Assembly (NCBI RefSeq): GCF_014205155.1
Contig: NZ_JACHMX010000001.1
Span: 8,246,001 to 8,310,000, forward strand
Direction: 5' to 3'
Source: Amycolatopsis umgeniensis
GTDB lineage: Bacteria; Actinomycetota; Actinomycetes; Mycobacteriales; Pseudonocardiaceae
DNA length: 64,000 bases
Part shown: positions 54,401-64,000 of the stretch, one piece after another
How the letters are laid out: each line of letters opens with the position of its first letter
How positions within the stretch are numbered: the first letter of the stretch is position 1
The notes under the pieces: generated by a model
What the model was told of the DNA's origin: nothing
Databases searched by the model: none
What the model saw: the letters and a program-made list of their open reading frames with translations, nothing else
Made by a program: the position numbers and the translations under genes

Positions 54401-57400
54401 GCTGGGCTCGCTGAAGTCGAACATCGGTCACGCGCAGGCGGCCGCCGGTGTCGGTGGTGTGATCAAGATGGTGCAGGCGATGCGGCACGGTGTTCTGCCG
54501 AAGACGTTGCATGTCGACGCGCCGAGCCCGCATGTCGAGTGGGACGCGGGTGCGGTGTCGCTGCTGACCGAGGCTCACTCGTGGCCTGAGACGGGTGCGC
54601 CGAGGCGGGTCGGTGTGTCTTCGTTCGGGATCAGCGGAACGAATGCGCATGTGATCATCGAGCAGGGCGAGCCGGTGGAAGCGGGTGAGCGGGCGGACTT
54701 GCCCGTCGTCCCGCTGGTGTTGTCGGCGAAATCGCCGGAAGCCTTGGTGGAGCAGGCCGATCGGCTGGCGTCGTTCGTGGAGGAGTCGCGGCCGGACCTG
54801 ATCGAGGTCGGCCGTTCGCTCGCGGTGGGACGGGCGGACTTCGACCACCGGACCGCCGTCACCGGCGCCACTCACGACGAGATCGTCGACGGGCTGCGTT
54901 CGGTCACGGCCCGCCGTGTCACCGGTGGCAAGACCGCGTTCTTGTTCACTGGTCAGGGTTCGCAGCGGGCGGGGATGGGTCTTGAGTTGTACGAGACGTT
55001 CCCGGTGTTCGCGCGTGCTTTCGATGAGGTGTGCGATGACTCGTTGCGTGAGGTGATCGCTTCCGGAACGGATCTCGATCAGACCGGATGGGCCCAGCCC
55101 GCGCTGTTCGCGATTGAGGTCGCGTTGTACAGGCTTTTGGAGTCGTGGGGTGTCCGGCCTGATTTCGTCGCTGGGCATTCGATCGGTGAGATCGCGGCTG
55201 CTCATGTGGCGGGGGTGTTCTCCCTGGCAGATGCGTTGACGTTGGTGCGGGCGCGTGGCCGGTTGATGCAGCAGTTGCCATCTGGCGGCGCGATGGTGGC
55301 GATCCAAGCGCGTGAAGAGGACGTGTCCTTGGTCGATGGTGTCGGGATTGCCGCGGTCAACGGGCCGGATTCCGTGGTCATCTCCGGTGTCGAGGACAGG
55401 GTTCTGGAGATCGCGGCGAGCTTTGCTAAGACGAAGCGCCTGGCGGTGAGTCACGCTTTCCATTCGCCGTTGATGGAGCCGATGCTGGACGAATTCCGAG
55501 GCGTGGTCGAGGGCTTGACCCTCGGTGAACCCGCGATCCCGGCGGTGTCGACGGTGACCGGCCGCTCGGTCACCTCCGAATGGAGCACCCCGGACTACTG
55601 GGTCGATCAGGTGCGCCTGCCGGTGCGCTTCGCGGACGCCGCCGGAGCCCTCGCGGAAGCCGGCGCCCGGACGTACGTGGAGATCGGACCGGACGCGGTG
55701 CTCACCGCGTTGATCGACGACGGTGACGCCGTGGCCCTCCAGCGCCGCGGCCAACCGGAGACCACGGCGCTGATCACCGCGCTCGGCGATCTGTACACCG
55801 CGGGCGTCACGCCCGAGTGGACGGAGTTCTTCACCGGCGCGGGCCGCCTGATCGACCTGCCGACGTACGCGTTCCAGCGCGGGCGCTACTGGCTGGCCGA
55901 CGGTGCCGAAGAGCCGTTGCTCGGCCCCGCCGTACCCGTCGCGGGCAGCACGGAGGTGCTGTTCAGCGGCACGGTCTCCCGGCGACGGCAGGCCTGGCTG
56001 GACGAGCACGCGGTCGTCCCGAGCGCACTGTTCGTGGAGCTGGCCCTCCGGGCCGCGGACGAGTCGGGGTTCGCGGGGGTCGACGAACTCACCTACGTGG
56101 CCGGACTGCCGGTGCCGGAGCGGGCGGCGGACCTCCAGCTCCGCGTCGACACGGCGAGCAGGCGGTTCACGATCCACGCCCGCACCGACGACGAATGGAC
56201 CCTGCACGCCGAAGGGCTGCTCGCCGCGGACGTCGTCCCCGCACCCGAGCCCGGTGAAGTCCGGGGCGAAACGTTCGAAATCGAAGAGGACGCCTCCGCG
56301 TTCGGCATCCATCCCGCGTTGCTCGACGCCGTCGTCCGCCGCGAGGGGAATCCCGCGCGGTGGCGTGGCGTGCGGCTGTACGCGACCGGAGCGCGCGGTG
56401 TCCGGCTCGCCGCGGCCGATCCGCTGCTGCTCACGGACGAGTCCGGCCTGCCGGTGGTGACGATCGACGAGGTGATCACCGGGGACGTGCCCGTCCCCGG
56501 CGGACTCGGTACCGGGCGGTCGCTGTTCCGGGTGGACTGGCAGCGGATCGAGCTCGACACGAAGTCCACAGTGGACATCGAGCACCTGGTCGCCTCGGAC
56601 ACCGTCGGCACCCTCGGCCGGGTGCGGGAGTTCCTGGCCGAGGCCGGCGACACCACGCTCGTGGTGACGACGAGCGGCGCGGTCCGCGTCGGCACGGAAT
56701 CGCCGGATCTCGAAGCCGCCGCGATCCTGGCGGAACTCCGCTCGGCGCAGACGGAGTTCCCCGAAAGGCTCGTCTTGGTGGACACCCTCGGGGCGCTGCC
56801 GAGCGAGGTGGGTGCGGCCATCGCCGGAGCAGGCGAAACGCAAGCGGCCCTGCGCGACGGTGAGGTCTTCGTGCCGCGCCTGGTACGGGCGGCCGCTGAC
56901 CGGAAGGACTTCGTGTGGGGCGACGGCGCCGTCCTCGTCCTGGGCGGGACAGGCGCGATCGGCGGCCTGGTGGCGGAACACCTCGTCACCGAGCACGGGG
57001 TCTCCCGTCTGGTGCTGGCCGGACGTCGCGGCGAGGGCACCCCCGAACTCCGGGAACGCCTCGGCGCGGCGGAAGTGACGTTCGTCAGCTGTGATGTGAC
57101 GGATCCCGCGGCACTCGCGGCCGTCCTCGGCGAGCACCCGGTGTCCGCCGTCGTGCACGCGGCGGGTGTCCCGGACGTCCGTCACCTGCGGGAGCTGCTC
57201 CCGGAAACGACACCGCTGGTGCTGTTCTCGTCGGACCCGGGCCGGCCGGGCAACGCGCTGTTCGACGCCCTCGCCGAGCGCGGGAACACGATCTCGATCG
57301 GCTGGGGCCCTTGGGAGACGCCCGGCGTCACCGAGCGAGACCGGAAACGCCATGCGCTGCACGGTGTCCTCACCCTCGCACCCGCCGAAGGCCTGGCACT

Positions 57401-58061
57401 GCTGGACGCGGCCCTCGGCACCGGTCTCTCGTCGGTCATCGCCGCCTCACTGGACCTGGCGGCGGTGCGGGCGAGCGGGTACGTGCCCCCGCTGCTGCGC
57501 GGCCTGATCAAGGCGCCCGCCAAGAGGACCGTGGGTCCGGACGCGCTGACCTCCCGCCTGACCGGGTTGAGCGTGGAGGAGCAGCACGAAGTGTTGCTGG
57601 ACGTCGTCCGCGCCGAAGTCGCGGCGGTGCTCGCCCTTCCCGAAGGGCACGCCGTGCGGGCCGATCAACCGTTCCTGGACCTCGGTTTCGACTCGATGAC
57701 CGCTGTCGAGCTCCGCAACCGGCTCAAGGCCAGGACCGGTGAGCAGCTGCCCGCGACGGTCGTGTTCGGCCATCCGACGCCGGACGCACTGGCCGGTCTG
57801 CTGCGGAGCAGGCTGGTCGCCGACGGTTCCTCGAGCATTTTCGACGAACTGGACCGCCTGCAGGAGGTCCTGGTCGGTGTCCCGGCCGACGACGCGCGAC
57901 GGGACACGATCACCACCCGCCTGCGGACCATCCTGTCCCGCTGGAGCGAGCCGCACGCCGCGTCCGCTCCCGCCGAGGACGTGACCAGCCGGATCGAGGC
58001 GGCGTCCACCGACGAGATCCTCGCGTTCATCGACAACGAGCTGGGCCGCACGGTCAGCTGA
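48453..58061 (+). CDS. Type I PKS, module 3 (complete) and module 4 (DH and KR inactivated)
   Basis: A 3202-residue protein. An N-terminal coiled-coil docking helix is at 1-33 ([20 protein letters not shown]). Module 3: KS Cys206, AT from 542 with HAFHS (malonyl), [12 protein letters not shown] (His917), KR with GGTGELG near 1300 and Tyr1430, ACP Ser1591; it should give an alkene. Module 4: KS from 1650 (Cys1820), AT from about 2160 (malonyl, HAFHS), a shortened DH where HxxxGxxxxP reads [11 protein letters not shown] (His2519; Gly and Pro lost by a short deletion), a KR that keeps GGTGAIG but whose catalytic segment reads [16 protein letters not shown], without the NYAA tyrosine, and ACP Ser3081. 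Module 4 should leave a beta-ketone, which becomes C5 of the product. C-terminal docking tail ends [11 protein letters not shown]. The GTG start sits 14 nt after the previous stop, with GAGGAG. It resembles CpkB in layout. Confidence 0.95.
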   Translation: MSDEQKLRDYLKRAIADAQDVRKRLREVQDKAREPIAIVGMACRYPGGVATPDDLWRLVSEERDAISLFPADRQWDVERLYDPDPDQVGKSTTRHGGFLDAVDGFDPGFFGMSPREALAADPQQRLLLEVAWEAFEHAGVVPDSLRGSRTGVFTGVMYNDYGSRPDLPPDEFEGYLLSGSAGSIASGRLSYTFGLQGPAVTVDTACSSSLVALHLAANALRQGECDLALAGGATVMSTPTGFVEFSRLRGLAPDGRCKSFAAGADGTAWAEGVGLLLVERLSDARRNGHQVLAVLRGSAVNQDGASNGLTAPNGPSQERVIRQALGNAGLSASDVDVVEAHGTGTRLGDPIEAQALMATYGQDRERPLWLGSLKSNIGHAQAAAGVGGVIKMVQAMRHGVLPKSLHIDQPSPEVDWTSGAVSLLTEARPWPGSERRAGVSSFGFGGTNAHVIIEEGDPIEAGTRPGAGVLPLVLSAKSADAVADQARRLAPLLADERIEPADVAYSLAVGRTAFEHRAVVVGTDRDELLAGLDSVTARRVAGGKTAFLFTGQGSQRAGMGLELYEAFPVFARAFDEVCDESLREVIASGVDLDQTGWAQPALFAIEVALFRLLESWGVRPDFVAGHSIGEIAAAHVAGVFSLEDALTLVRARGRLMQQLPLGGAMVAIQAREEDVPLAAGVGIAAINGPDSVVISGVEGKVLELAGKFAKTKRLSVSHAFHSPLMEPMLGEFRSVVEGLEFGPADIAAVSTVSGRVVSGEWSTAEYWVRQVREPVRFMDAVRTLAEEGVGTFVEVGPDAVLTAMVGDLLDDVDAVPVQRRDRPEAKTLVRAVAGLPVVDWPAFFSGGDARMIALPAYPFQRDRYWLAPSAGTRDAVGLGLEPADHPLLGAAVEVADGETTVLTGRLSVEAQPWLADHAVRGTVLVPGTAFVELALRAAEFAGHARIDELTISAPLSLPERESVQVQAIVGADGAFALYSRREDTWVRHAGGLLARASGDGTALAAWPPEATELDIADLYDDLADRGYGYGPAFQGLRRAWRAGSDVFAEIALPEAVSTDSFLLHPALLDAALHASLVGDGERMVLPFSWSGVEIHSAGASVCRVKLTRTGQDTLSVVLADATGLPVATVESLVLRAPSAGALRETDGLYGIDWVRPEPGSGEDDGFEIVHVPRTTGIPVPDAAREATHHVLGLLRAHTDPAPLVVVTRNALAVRGEDVDPAHAGVWGLVRSAQSENPGRFVLVDVDGDVDEATLAAVVATEEPQAAVRDGGILVPRLAKRASRETAAVDWTRGRVLITGGTGELGAVVARHLVSAHGVRDLLLVSRRGLDAPGAAELRDELGAEVVACDIADRESLRELLERHPVTAVVHTAGVVDDGVLGSLTADQVDRVLRPKVDAAWNLHELTGELAAFVVFSSISGVLGGPGQANYAAGNTFLDALAQHRRANGLPATSLAWGLWEQTSGITGGLGEVDLKRMARNGLLPLTSEHALALFDTAQGADDAALTVTRFDTASLRARGEDLPSLLSGLVPARRTARATGSLARRLATLDEGEREAVLLDIVLAQVASVLGHTDPAAIDGGRPLQEIGFDSLTAVELRNQLATSTGLRLPTTLVFDHPTPVALARFVAREMSGKRAEPVRAVASSRTSEPIAIVGMACRYPGDVGSPEDLWRLVAEERDAISAFPDRRGWPEDLFAPDPDLRGKSYVREGGFLHDADEFDAGFFGISPREAHAMDPQQRLLLETAWESLESAGIDPHALRGSKAGVFAGMMYYDYASRVRNVPDDLEGMLASGNAGSVLSGRLAYTFGLEGPAVTVDTACSSSLVALHLAANALRQGECDLALAGGVTVMSTPTAFVEFSRQRGLAPDGRCKPFAAGADGTAWGEGAGLLVLERLSDARRNGHRILAVVRGSAVNQDGASNGLTAPNGPSQERVIRQALADARLEPSDVDAVEAHGTGTTLGDPIEAQALMATYGQERERPLWLGSLKSNIGHAQAAAGVGGVIKMVQAMRHGVLPKTLHVDAPSPHVEWDAGAVSLLTEAHSWPETGAPRRVGVSSFGISGTNAHVIIEQGEPVEAGERADLPVVPLVLSAKSPEALVEQADRLASFVEESRPDLIEVGRSLAVGRADFDHRTAVTGATHDEIVDGLRSVTARRVTGGKTAFLFTGQGSQRAGMGLELYETFPVFARAFDEVCDDSLREVIASGTDLDQTGWAQPALFAIEVALYRLLESWGVRPDFVAGHSIGEIAAAHVAGVFSLADALTLVRARGRLMQQLPSGGAMVAIQAREEDVSLVDGVGIAAVNGPDSVVISGVEDRVLEIAASFAKTKRLAVSHAFHSPLMEPMLDEFRGVVEGLTLGEPAIPAVSTVTGRSVTSEWSTPDYWVDQVRLPVRFADAAGALAEAGARTYVEIGPDAVLTALIDDGDAVALQRRGQPETTALITALGDLYTAGVTPEWTEFFTGAGRLIDLPTYAFQRGRYWLADGAEEPLLGPAVPVAGSTEVLFSGTVSRRRQAWLDEHAVVPSALFVELALRAADESGFAGVDELTYVAGLPVPERAADLQLRVDTASRRFTIHARTDDEWTLHAEGLLAADVVPAPEPGEVRGETFEIEEDASAFGIHPALLDAVVRREGNPARWRGVRLYATGARGVRLAAADPLLLTDESGLPVVTIDEVITGDVPVPGGLGTGRSLFRVDWQRIELDTKSTVDIEHLVASDTVGTLGRVREFLAEAGDTTLVVTTSGAVRVGTESPDLEAAAILAELRSAQTEFPERLVLVDTLGALPSEVGAAIAGAGETQAALRDGEVFVPRLVRAAADRKDFVWGDGAVLVLGGTGAIGGLVAEHLVTEHGVSRLVLAGRRGEGTPELRERLGAAEVTFVSCDVTDPAALAAVLGEHPVSAVVHAAGVPDVRHLRELLPETTPLVLFSSDPGRPGNALFDALAERGNTISIGWGPWETPGVTERDRKRHALHGVLTLAPAEGLALLDAALGTGLSSVIAASLDLAAVRASGYVPPLLRGLIKAPAKRTVGPDALTSRLTGLSVEEQHEVLLDVVRAEVAAVLALPEGHAVRADQPFLDLGFDSMTAVELRNRLKARTGEQLPATVVFGHPTPDALAGLLRSRLVADGSSSIFDELDRLQEVLVGVPADDARRDTITTRLRTILSRWSEPHAASAPAEDVTSRIEAASTDEILAFIDNELGRTVS
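49998..50520 (+). repeat. KS-AT linker/AT segment of module 3, near-identical DNA repeat (copy A)
   Basis: Aligns without gaps (offset 9,626 bp) to 59624-60146 in module 5 with only about seven differences by eye. Weaker identity continues to about 50829. Both copies use many T-ending codons (for example GATTTTGTGGCGGGG), unlike the surrounding GC-ending usage. Confidence 0.85.
53880..54579 (+). repeat. KS segment of module 4, long DNA repeat (copy B)
   Basis: Partner of 43861-44560 at a constant offset of 10,019 bp. Silent positions are shared, so this is not just protein conservation. Confidence 0.8.
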
Positions 58062-58081
58062 GCCATCTTCGAGGGGTTTGC

Positions 58082-61000
58082 ATGTCCAACGAGCAGAAGC
58101 TGGCCGAATACCTGAAATGGGTCACGGCCGACCTGCAGAAGACCAGGCTCCGGCTGGCGGAGCTGGAGGCTGGGCGCGAAGAGCCGATCGCGATCGTGGG
58201 GATGGCGTGCCGCTATCCCGGCGGCGTCGCGTCCCCGGAAGACCTGTGGCGCCTGGTGATCGAGGAACGGGACGCCATCTCGGAATTCCCCGAGGACCGG
58301 GGCTGGGACGTGGACGCGCTCTACGACCCGGAACCGGGAAAACCGGGGAAGACCTACACCCGGCACGGCGGTTTCCTCGACGACGCCACGAAGTTCGACG
58401 CGGGATTCTTCGGGATCTCCCCGCGCGAGGCCCAGTCGATGGACCCGCAGCACCGGGTCCTGCTGGAGACCTCGTGGGAGCTGTTCGAACGCGCGGGGAT
58501 CGATCCGTCCACGTTGCGCGGCAGCCGGACCGGGGTGTTCGTCGGCGTGGCCGGTCAGACGTACCTGCCGCTGGACGGCCCCCGGGAACTCGAGGGCTAC
58601 CTCACCACGGGCCGTCTGGGCAGCGTCGCCTCCGGCCGCCTTTCGTACTTCTACGGTTTCGAAGGCCCGGCGGTCTCACTGGACACGGCGTGCTCCTCGT
58701 CGCTGGTGGCACTGCATCTGGCGATGCAGTCCCTGCGCCGCGGCGAGTCCACGATCGCGATCGCCGGTGGGGCCAGCGTCGCCGGGGCACCCGGTGGTTT
58801 CGTCGACTTCTCCCGCCAGCAGGGGCTTTCGCCGGACGGCCGGTGCAAATCCTTCGCGGCGGCCGCGGACGGCACCGGCTGGTCCGAAGGCGTCGGACTC
58901 CTGCTCGTCGAGAAACTCTCGGACGCGAGGCGCAACGGGCACCGCGTGCTGGCCGTCGTCCGCGGATCGGCGATCAATCAGGATGGCGCGTCGAACGGCC
59001 TGACCGCGCCCAACGGCACGTCCCAGGAACACGTCATCCGGCAGGCACTGGCCGACGCGAAACTCGAAGCGTCCGATGTGGACCTCGTCGAGGCGCACGG
59101 CACCGGCACCCGGCTGGGCGACCCGATCGAGGCGAACGCCTTGATCGCCACCTACGGACAGGGCCGGAAACAGCCGCTGTGGCTGGGCTCGCTGAAGTCG
59201 AACATCGGGCATACGGTCGCGGCCGCCGGCGTCGGCGGGGTGATCAAGATGGTCCAGGCCATCCGGTACGGCGCGATGCCCAAGACCCTGCACGTCGACG
59301 AGCCCAGCCCGCACGTCGACTGGCAGGCGGGCGCGGTCTCGCTGCTGACCGAAAGGCGGTCGTGGCCCGAGACGGACGGGCCGAGGCGGGCCGCCGTGTC
59401 GTCCTTCGGGGTCAGCGGGACCAACGCGCACACGATCATCGAGCAGGCGCCCGACGCCGACGAGCCCGAACGGACGGCCTCGCCGGTCGTGCCCTGGGTG
59501 CTGTCGGCCAAATCGCCGGACGCCGTCGCGGCGCTGGCACGACGCCTCAAGTCCACAATGGAGCAAGGCGGGCCGGACATCCGGGACGTCGGGTTCTCAC
59601 TCGCCGGACGGACCTCGTTCGACCACCGCGCGGTCGTCGTCGGGACGGACCGCGACGAACTGCTCGCCGGGCTGGATTCGGTCACGGCCCGCCGGGTCGC
59701 CGGTGGCAAGACCGCGTTCCTGTTCACTGGTCAGGGTTCTCAGCGGGCTGGTATGGGTCTTGAGTTGTATGAGGCGTTCCCGGTGTTCGCGCGGGCTTTC
59801 GATGAGGTGTGCGATGAGTCGTTGCGTGAGGTGATCGCGTCCGGGGTGGATCTTGATCAGACTGGGTGGGCTCAGCCCGCGCTGTTCGCGATTGAGGTCG
59901 CGTTGTTCAGGTTGTTGGAGTCGTGGGGTGTTCGGCCTGATTTTGTGGCGGGGCATTCGATCGGTGAGATCGCGGCTGCTCATGTGGCGGGTGTGTTTTC
60001 GCTTGAGGATGCGTTGACGTTGGTGCGGGCGCGTGGCCGGTTGATGCAGCAGTTGCCGCTCGGAGGCGCGATGGTGGCGATCCAGGCTCGCGAAGAAGAC
60101 GTGCCTTTGGCCGCCGGTGTCGGCATCGCGGCGGTCAACGGGCCGGACTCTGTGGTCATTTCCGGTGTCGAGGACAGGGTTCTGGAGATTGCGGCGAGCT
60201 TTGCTAAGACGAAGCGCCTGGCGGTGAGTCATGCCTTCCACTCGCCGTTGATGGAGCCGATGCTGGGCGAGTTTCGTTCGGTGGTCGAGGGTTTGGAGTT
60301 CGGGTCGCCGGGTGTTGCGGCGGTGTCCACTGTGTCCGGTCGTGTGGTGTCGGGGGAGTGGAGCACAGCCGAGTACTGGGTGCGGCAGGTTCGTGAGCCC
60401 GTCCGGTTCATGGACGCCGTGCGGACGCTCGCCGAAGAGGGTGTGGGGACGTTCGTCGAGGTCGGTCCGGACGCCGTGCTCTCGGCGATGACCCGGGACG
60501 TCCTCGGCGACGTGAACGTCCTGGCGTTGCTGCGCAAGGGACGGTCCGAGGCGAAGACCCTCGTGCACGGACTGGCCGGGCTGGAATCCGTGCGCTGGCC
60601 GTCGTTCTTCGACGGCACCGGCGCCCGGATCGCGGACCTGCCGACGTATCCCTTCGAACGCGAGCACTACTGGATCGAGCCGGGCGTCGAGGACACGACC
60701 GGTGCCCTCGGGCATCCCTTGCTGGCCAAGGCGGTCACGGTCGCGGACTCCGGTGGCACGCTGTTCACCGGCACGTTGTCCCGGCGCGTGCACGGATGGG
60801 ACGTGGTCCCGGCGCCGGTGCTCCTCGAACTCGCCATCCGGGCGGGCGACGAACTCGGCTGCACCGAAGTCGACGATCTGACCCTGCTCGGCTCGCTCGT
60901 CCTCCCGGAGCGCGGCGGCCTCCAGTTCCAGGTGCGAGTGGGCGAACCGGACTGCACGGGCAGCCGGGCGGTCACCCTCCACGCCCGCCCCGACGACGAC

Positions 61001-64000
61001 GAGTCCCCGTGGACCGATTACGCGCGGGGACGGCTGAGCTTGCGGGCACCGGGACACCGCCCGGCGGAGGACGGTCCGTGGACCGAAGTCCGATTGCCGG
61101 GGAAGGCCGATCCCGGCGGGTACGCGGTGCATCCGGAACTGCTCGACGAGGCGTTGCGTGCGGTGCTCCCCGAAGGCGTCGTGGTGTCCCGCTGGCAGGG
61201 TGTGCATCTCCACGCGACCGGTGCGACCGCCCTGCGAGTCCGGTCACTGCGGCGTGAAGACGGGACCTACGCGCTGTGGCTCGCGGATCTCTCCGGGCAG
61301 GCTGTCGCCGACGTCGAGTCCCTGACCGTGCGCGAACACGCCGACGAGATCCGGACCGAGGACGCGCTGTTCACGGTGGATTGGCTGCCGTTGGCGCCGG
61401 GCAAGGGTTCGTCCCCGGGCCACGACGCGGAGGTGATCGCGTGGCAGCCGGGTCCGCTCGGCGAAGGCGTTCAGCGGACTCTCGGCCTGCTCAAGGAGCA
61501 CCTCGCCGGAGAGCGCACCCTCGTGATCACCACCCGGGGCGGCGTCTCGACCGGCGGCGAGGACGTGCCGGACCTGACCGCGGGCGCGGTGTGGGGTCTG
61601 GTGAGGTCGGCGCAGTCCGAGGCACCGGGCCGGATCGTCCTGGTGGACACGGACGACGACCACGCACTCGACACACTGCTGCCGTCCATCCTGGCCGCGG
61701 GCGAACCCCAGGCCGCGATCCGGGACGGCCGCGTCTTCGTGCCACGGCTCGCTCGGGCGCAGGCACCCGGTCCGCGGACCGGGACCTGGGACACGGACGG
61801 GACCGTCTTGATCACCGGTGGTACCGGCGGCCTCGGCGCGGTGTTCGCGCGGTACCTCGTGACCCGGCACGGCGTGCGTGACCTGCTGTTGCTGAGCCGT
61901 CGCGGCGCCGAAGCCCCCGGCGCGGACCGCCTGCACGCCGAACTGACCGGACTCGGCGCGCGGGTCACGATCACCGCGTGCGACGTGACCGACCGCGGAT
62001 CACTCGCCGCGGCACTGGCGGATCACCCGGTGATCGCCGTCGTGCACACGGCGGGTGTGATCGACGACGGCGTGATCACTTCGTTGACGCCCGAACAGAT
62101 CGCAAAGGTGATGCGGCCCAAGGCGGACGCGGCCCGGTACCTGCACGAGCTCACCGGCGAGCTGACCGCGTTCGTGCTGTTCTCCTCGATCGCCGGGGTG
62201 ATCGGCGGCCCCGGCCAGGGCAACTACGCGGCCGCGAACGCCTACCTCGACGCGCTCGCCCAGCATCGCCACGCTCAGGGACTCCCCGCGACCTCGATCG
62301 CGTGGGGGATGTGGGCACAGGCCACGGGTATCACCGGCGATCTGGACGAGGCCGACCTGAAGCGGATGGCCAGGGCGGGTTTCCTGCCGATCGAGTCCGA
62401 CCGCGGGCCCGCCCTGCTGGACGCCGCCCTGCGGGCCGGTTCGCCCGCGATCGTGGCTACCCCGCTGGCCATCGGGGCGATGCGGGAGCGGCCCGCCCAG
62501 GTACCCGCGTTGCTGCGGGATCTGGCCCGCGTGACCCGGCGGCGCGTCGCCCAGAACACCGAGGCCGACGCCGGCGGATTGACGCGACGCCTCGAGGGGC
62601 TGGCCGAACCGGAGCGGCGTGCGATCCTGCTGGAGATCGTGCTCGCCGAGATCGCGGCGGTGCTCGGCCGCGCGGACGCGAACGGGATCGGACCGGACCA
62701 GCCGCTCCCGGACCTCGGCTTCGACTCGCTGACGTCCGTGGAACTCCGCAACGCCCTCGGCGCGGCGACAGGCACGAACCCACCGTCCACAATGGTCTTC
62801 GATCACCCGACGCCCGCCGCGCTCGCGGACCGGCTGCTGGCCGATCTGGCCGGTTCCGGATCCGACGGCGGGGAGCCGCGCTTCGCGGACGAGATCCACC
62901 TCGCCGAAGACATCCGGCCGTCGGATCAGGTCGTGTGGTCGGTGCCGGATCCGGACAAGATCCTGCTGACGGGGCCGACCGGGTTCCTCGGCGCCTTCCT
63001 GCTGCGCGACCTCATGCGCACCACGAAGGCGAAGGTGTACTGCCTGGTGCGAGGAGGCGACGCGGCCCGTCTGCGGGAAGGCCTGGAGTGGTACCGGGTC
63101 TGGCCGGAGATCGACGAAGACCGCTTGGTGGTCGTCCCCGGCGACCTGTCCGAACCCCTCTTCGGACTGTCCGAAAAGGACTACGACACCCTCGCCAGGG
63201 AGATCGACGTCGTCTACCACGTGGGCGCGACGGTGAACTGGCTCTACCCGTACTCCGCGTTGAAGGCCTCGAACGTGACCGGGACCGAACAGGTCCTGCG
63301 GCTGGCCGCCCGGCATCGCAGCGTCCCCGTGCACCACGTCTCGACGACCGGCGTGTTCGCCGTGCCCGGGGAAGAGGGCGCGCCGCTGCGGGTCACCGAT
63401 CCGACCGGGCCCGCCGAGCAGCTCGCCAGCGGGTACCTGCGGAGCAAATGGGTGGCCGAACAGCTCATCGGCGTCGCCCGCGACCGGGGCCTGCCGGTGT
63501 CGGTCTACCGGGTCGACGTGGTCTGCGGGGACCAGACGACCGGGGCCTGCCAGACCAAGGACTTCGTCTGGCTCAGCCTGAAAGGCCTGCTCCAGGCCGG
63601 GGCTGTCCCGGCCGGAGCGGTCGGGCGGTTCCCGATGGTCCCGGCCGACTACGTCAGCGCGGCGATCGTCGCGCTGTCCGGACGCGACGCGGGGGAGACC
63701 TTCCACCTGTACAACCAGAACGGCGCGTCACTGGCCGAGTTCGTGGACCACCTGCGCTCGTTCGGCTACACGATCGACGAGCTGCCGCGAGCCGAGTGGC
63801 GGTCGATCGTCCAGGCGGACAAGGACAACGCGATGCTGCCGTTGCTCGAGGCGTTCGAAGCGATCATGACGCCCGGCGGGGGATACCCGGTCATCGACAC
63901 GGGGGACACCGAACGGGCACTGGAGGGCACCGGCATCACCTGCCCGAGGATCGACAAGCGACTGTTCGCCCGCTACGTCGACTTCTTCGTGAAGTCGGGC
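58082..64000 (+). CDS. Type I PKS, module 5 with terminal thioester reductase (3' end open)
   Basis: The frame starts at ATG 58082 (GAGGGG 6-7 nt upstream) and runs without a stop to the window end: 1973 codons visible. Domains: docking helix 1-35 ([20 protein letters not shown]), KS Cys204, AT about 540-860 (GHSIG, HAFHS; malonyl), a DH remnant about 895-1095 in which the motif region reads [10 protein letters not shown] so that the catalytic His position holds Arg, KR from about 1238 with GGTGGLG and Tyr1382, ACP Ser1549, then a reductase from about 1625 ([31 protein letters not shown], and Y-x3-K in [11 protein letters not shown]). The reductase uses NAD(P)H to release the chain as an aldehyde. 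KR without DH predicts a C3 hydroxyl. The last residues [10 protein letters not shown] are close to the usual end of such domains, so little is missing. It resembles CpkC in layout. Confidence 0.93.
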   Translation, partial: MSNEQKLAEYLKWVTADLQKTRLRLAELEAGREEPIAIVGMACRYPGGVASPEDLWRLVIEERDAISEFPEDRGWDVDALYDPEPGKPGKTYTRHGGFLDDATKFDAGFFGISPREAQSMDPQHRVLLETSWELFERAGIDPSTLRGSRTGVFVGVAGQTYLPLDGPRELEGYLTTGRLGSVASGRLSYFYGFEGPAVSLDTACSSSLVALHLAMQSLRRGESTIAIAGGASVAGAPGGFVDFSRQQGLSPDGRCKSFAAAADGTGWSEGVGLLLVEKLSDARRNGHRVLAVVRGSAINQDGASNGLTAPNGTSQEHVIRQALADAKLEASDVDLVEAHGTGTRLGDPIEANALIATYGQGRKQPLWLGSLKSNIGHTVAAAGVGGVIKMVQAIRYGAMPKTLHVDEPSPHVDWQAGAVSLLTERRSWPETDGPRRAAVSSFGVSGTNAHTIIEQAPDADEPERTASPVVPWVLSAKSPDAVAALARRLKSTMEQGGPDIRDVGFSLAGRTSFDHRAVVVGTDRDELLAGLDSVTARRVAGGKTAFLFTGQGSQRAGMGLELYEAFPVFARAFDEVCDESLREVIASGVDLDQTGWAQPALFAIEVALFRLLESWGVRPDFVAGHSIGEIAAAHVAGVFSLEDALTLVRARGRLMQQLPLGGAMVAIQAREEDVPLAAGVGIAAVNGPDSVVISGVEDRVLEIAASFAKTKRLAVSHAFHSPLMEPMLGEFRSVVEGLEFGSPGVAAVSTVSGRVVSGEWSTAEYWVRQVREPVRFMDAVRTLAEEGVGTFVEVGPDAVLSAMTRDVLGDVNVLALLRKGRSEAKTLVHGLAGLESVRWPSFFDGTGARIADLPTYPFEREHYWIEPGVEDTTGALGHPLLAKAVTVADSGGTLFTGTLSRRVHGWDVVPAPVLLELAIRAGDELGCTEVDDLTLLGSLVLPERGGLQFQVRVGEPDCTGSRAVTLHARPDDDESPWTDYARGRLSLRAPGHRPAEDGPWTEVRLPGKADPGGYAVHPELLDEALRAVLPEGVVVSRWQGVHLHATGATALRVRSLRREDGTYALWLADLSGQAVADVESLTVREHADEIRTEDALFTVDWLPLAPGKGSSPGHDAEVIAWQPGPLGEGVQRTLGLLKEHLAGERTLVITTRGGVSTGGEDVPDLTAGAVWGLVRSAQSEAPGRIVLVDTDDDHALDTLLPSILAAGEPQAAIRDGRVFVPRLARAQAPGPRTGTWDTDGTVLITGGTGGLGAVFARYLVTRHGVRDLLLLSRRGAEAPGADRLHAELTGLGARVTITACDVTDRGSLAAALADHPVIAVVHTAGVIDDGVITSLTPEQIAKVMRPKADAARYLHELTGELTAFVLFSSIAGVIGGPGQGNYAAANAYLDALAQHRHAQGLPATSIAWGMWAQATGITGDLDEADLKRMARAGFLPIESDRGPALLDAALRAGSPAIVATPLAIGAMRERPAQVPALLRDLARVTRRRVAQNTEADAGGLTRRLEGLAEPERRAILLEIVLAEIAAVLGRADANGIGPDQPLPDLGFDSLTSVELRNALGAATGTNPPSTMVFDHPTPAALADRLLADLAGSGSDGGEPRFADEIHLAEDIRPSDQVVWSVPDPDKILLTGPTGFLGAFLLRDLMRTTKAKVYCLVRGGDAARLREGLEWYRVWPEIDEDRLVVVPGDLSEPLFGLSEKDYDTLAREIDVVYHVGATVNWLYPYSALKASNVTGTEQVLRLAARHRSVPVHHVSTTGVFAVPGEEGAPLRVTDPTGPAEQLASGYLRSKWVAEQLIGVARDRGLPVSVYRVDVVCGDQTTGACQTKDFVWLSLKGLLQAGAVPAGAVGRFPMVPADYVSAAIVALSGRDAGETFHLYNQNGASLAEFVDHLRSFGYTIDELPRAEWRSIVQADKDNAMLPLLEAFEAIMTPGGGYPVIDTGDTERALEGTGITCPRIDKRLFARYVDFFVKSG
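59624..60146 (+). repeat. KS-AT linker/AT segment of module 5, near-identical DNA repeat (copy B)
   Basis: Partner of 49998-50520. After about 60157 the sequence switches to match module 4 (near 55380-55490) better than module 3, which suggests a mosaic made by more than one exchange. Confidence 0.85.

Noticed and set aside
58078..59763. A plus-strand open frame ending at 59763, which could suggest a truncated or frameshifted third PKS
   Set aside because: It is in a different frame and Arg-rich. The frame from ATG 58082 carries all PKS motifs and has no stop to the window end.
1..64000. CRISPR array, tRNA or rRNA genes, transposase
   Set aside because: I looked for direct-repeat arrays, cloverleaf-like CCA ends and transposase motifs and found nothing convincing.
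62956..64000. Thioesterase at the end of the PKS
   Set aside because: The sequence has the GPTGFLG nucleotide-binding motif and Y-x3-K of a reductase, not the GxSxG of a thioesterase.

Overview
The window comes from a high-GC actinobacterium. Codon usage, GTG starts, SARP and LuxR regulators, MbtH and giant modular synthases all fit. Palindromes built on GCGAAAGTGGCTTTCGC (31.3-31.6 kb) resemble repeats I recall from Amycolatopsis, so a Pseudonocardiales host is my best guess; this was not tested. Almost the whole window is specialised metabolism.

Region 1 (1-20.3 kb) is the 3' part of a nonribosomal peptide cluster. It holds an NRPS open at its 5' end (E-C-A-T visible), a four-module NRPS (C-A-T, C-A-T-E, C-A-T, C-A-T-E), an MFS exporter and an MbtH protein, all on + and tightly spaced. 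A-domain pocket residues read by eye suggest ...D-X, Val, basic residue, D-(allo)Thr, basic residue, D-hydrophobic residue. There is no thioesterase and the last domain is an epimerase, so release probably happens in trans.

Region 2 (20.3-26 kb) is a junction: a convergent FAD/NAD(P) oxidoreductase, a GAF-LuxR regulator, a roughly 680-bp non-coding stretch with palindromes and a degenerate reading frame, and a large SARP regulator whose ninth codon is the rare TTA.

Region 3 (26-64 kb) looks like a coelimycin/argimycin/streptazone-type polyketide alkaloid cluster. It has a class III aminotransferase, flavin reductase, acyl-CoA carboxyltransferase, FAD epoxidase-like enzyme, two SnoaL-like proteins, a Tat-exported FAD amine oxidase, a two-component flavin monooxygenase, and three type I PKS proteins. 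The PKS line is KSQ-AT-ACP, then five KS-AT-DH-KR-ACP modules, then a terminal thioester reductase. The last PKS runs off the window within or just before its C-terminal end.

Reading active-site residues gives a prediction. KSQ provides an acetyl starter, module 1 adds methylmalonate (YASH motif), and modules 2-5 add malonate. Modules 1-3 make a triene. Module 4 has lost its KR tyrosine and the DH motif, leaving a C5 ketone. Module 5 lacks the DH histidine, leaving a C3 hydroxyl. The reductase releases a C1 aldehyde. After transamination, the C1 amine can close on the C5 ketone to form a six-membered cyclic imine, as in nigrifactin and coelimycin. The extra C10 methyl would distinguish this product from the C12 compounds I know. 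The flavoenzymes and SnoaL-like proteins would then epoxidise, oxidise or cyclise it. Regions 1 and 3 are most simply two adjacent clusters, although a single hybrid pathway is not excluded.
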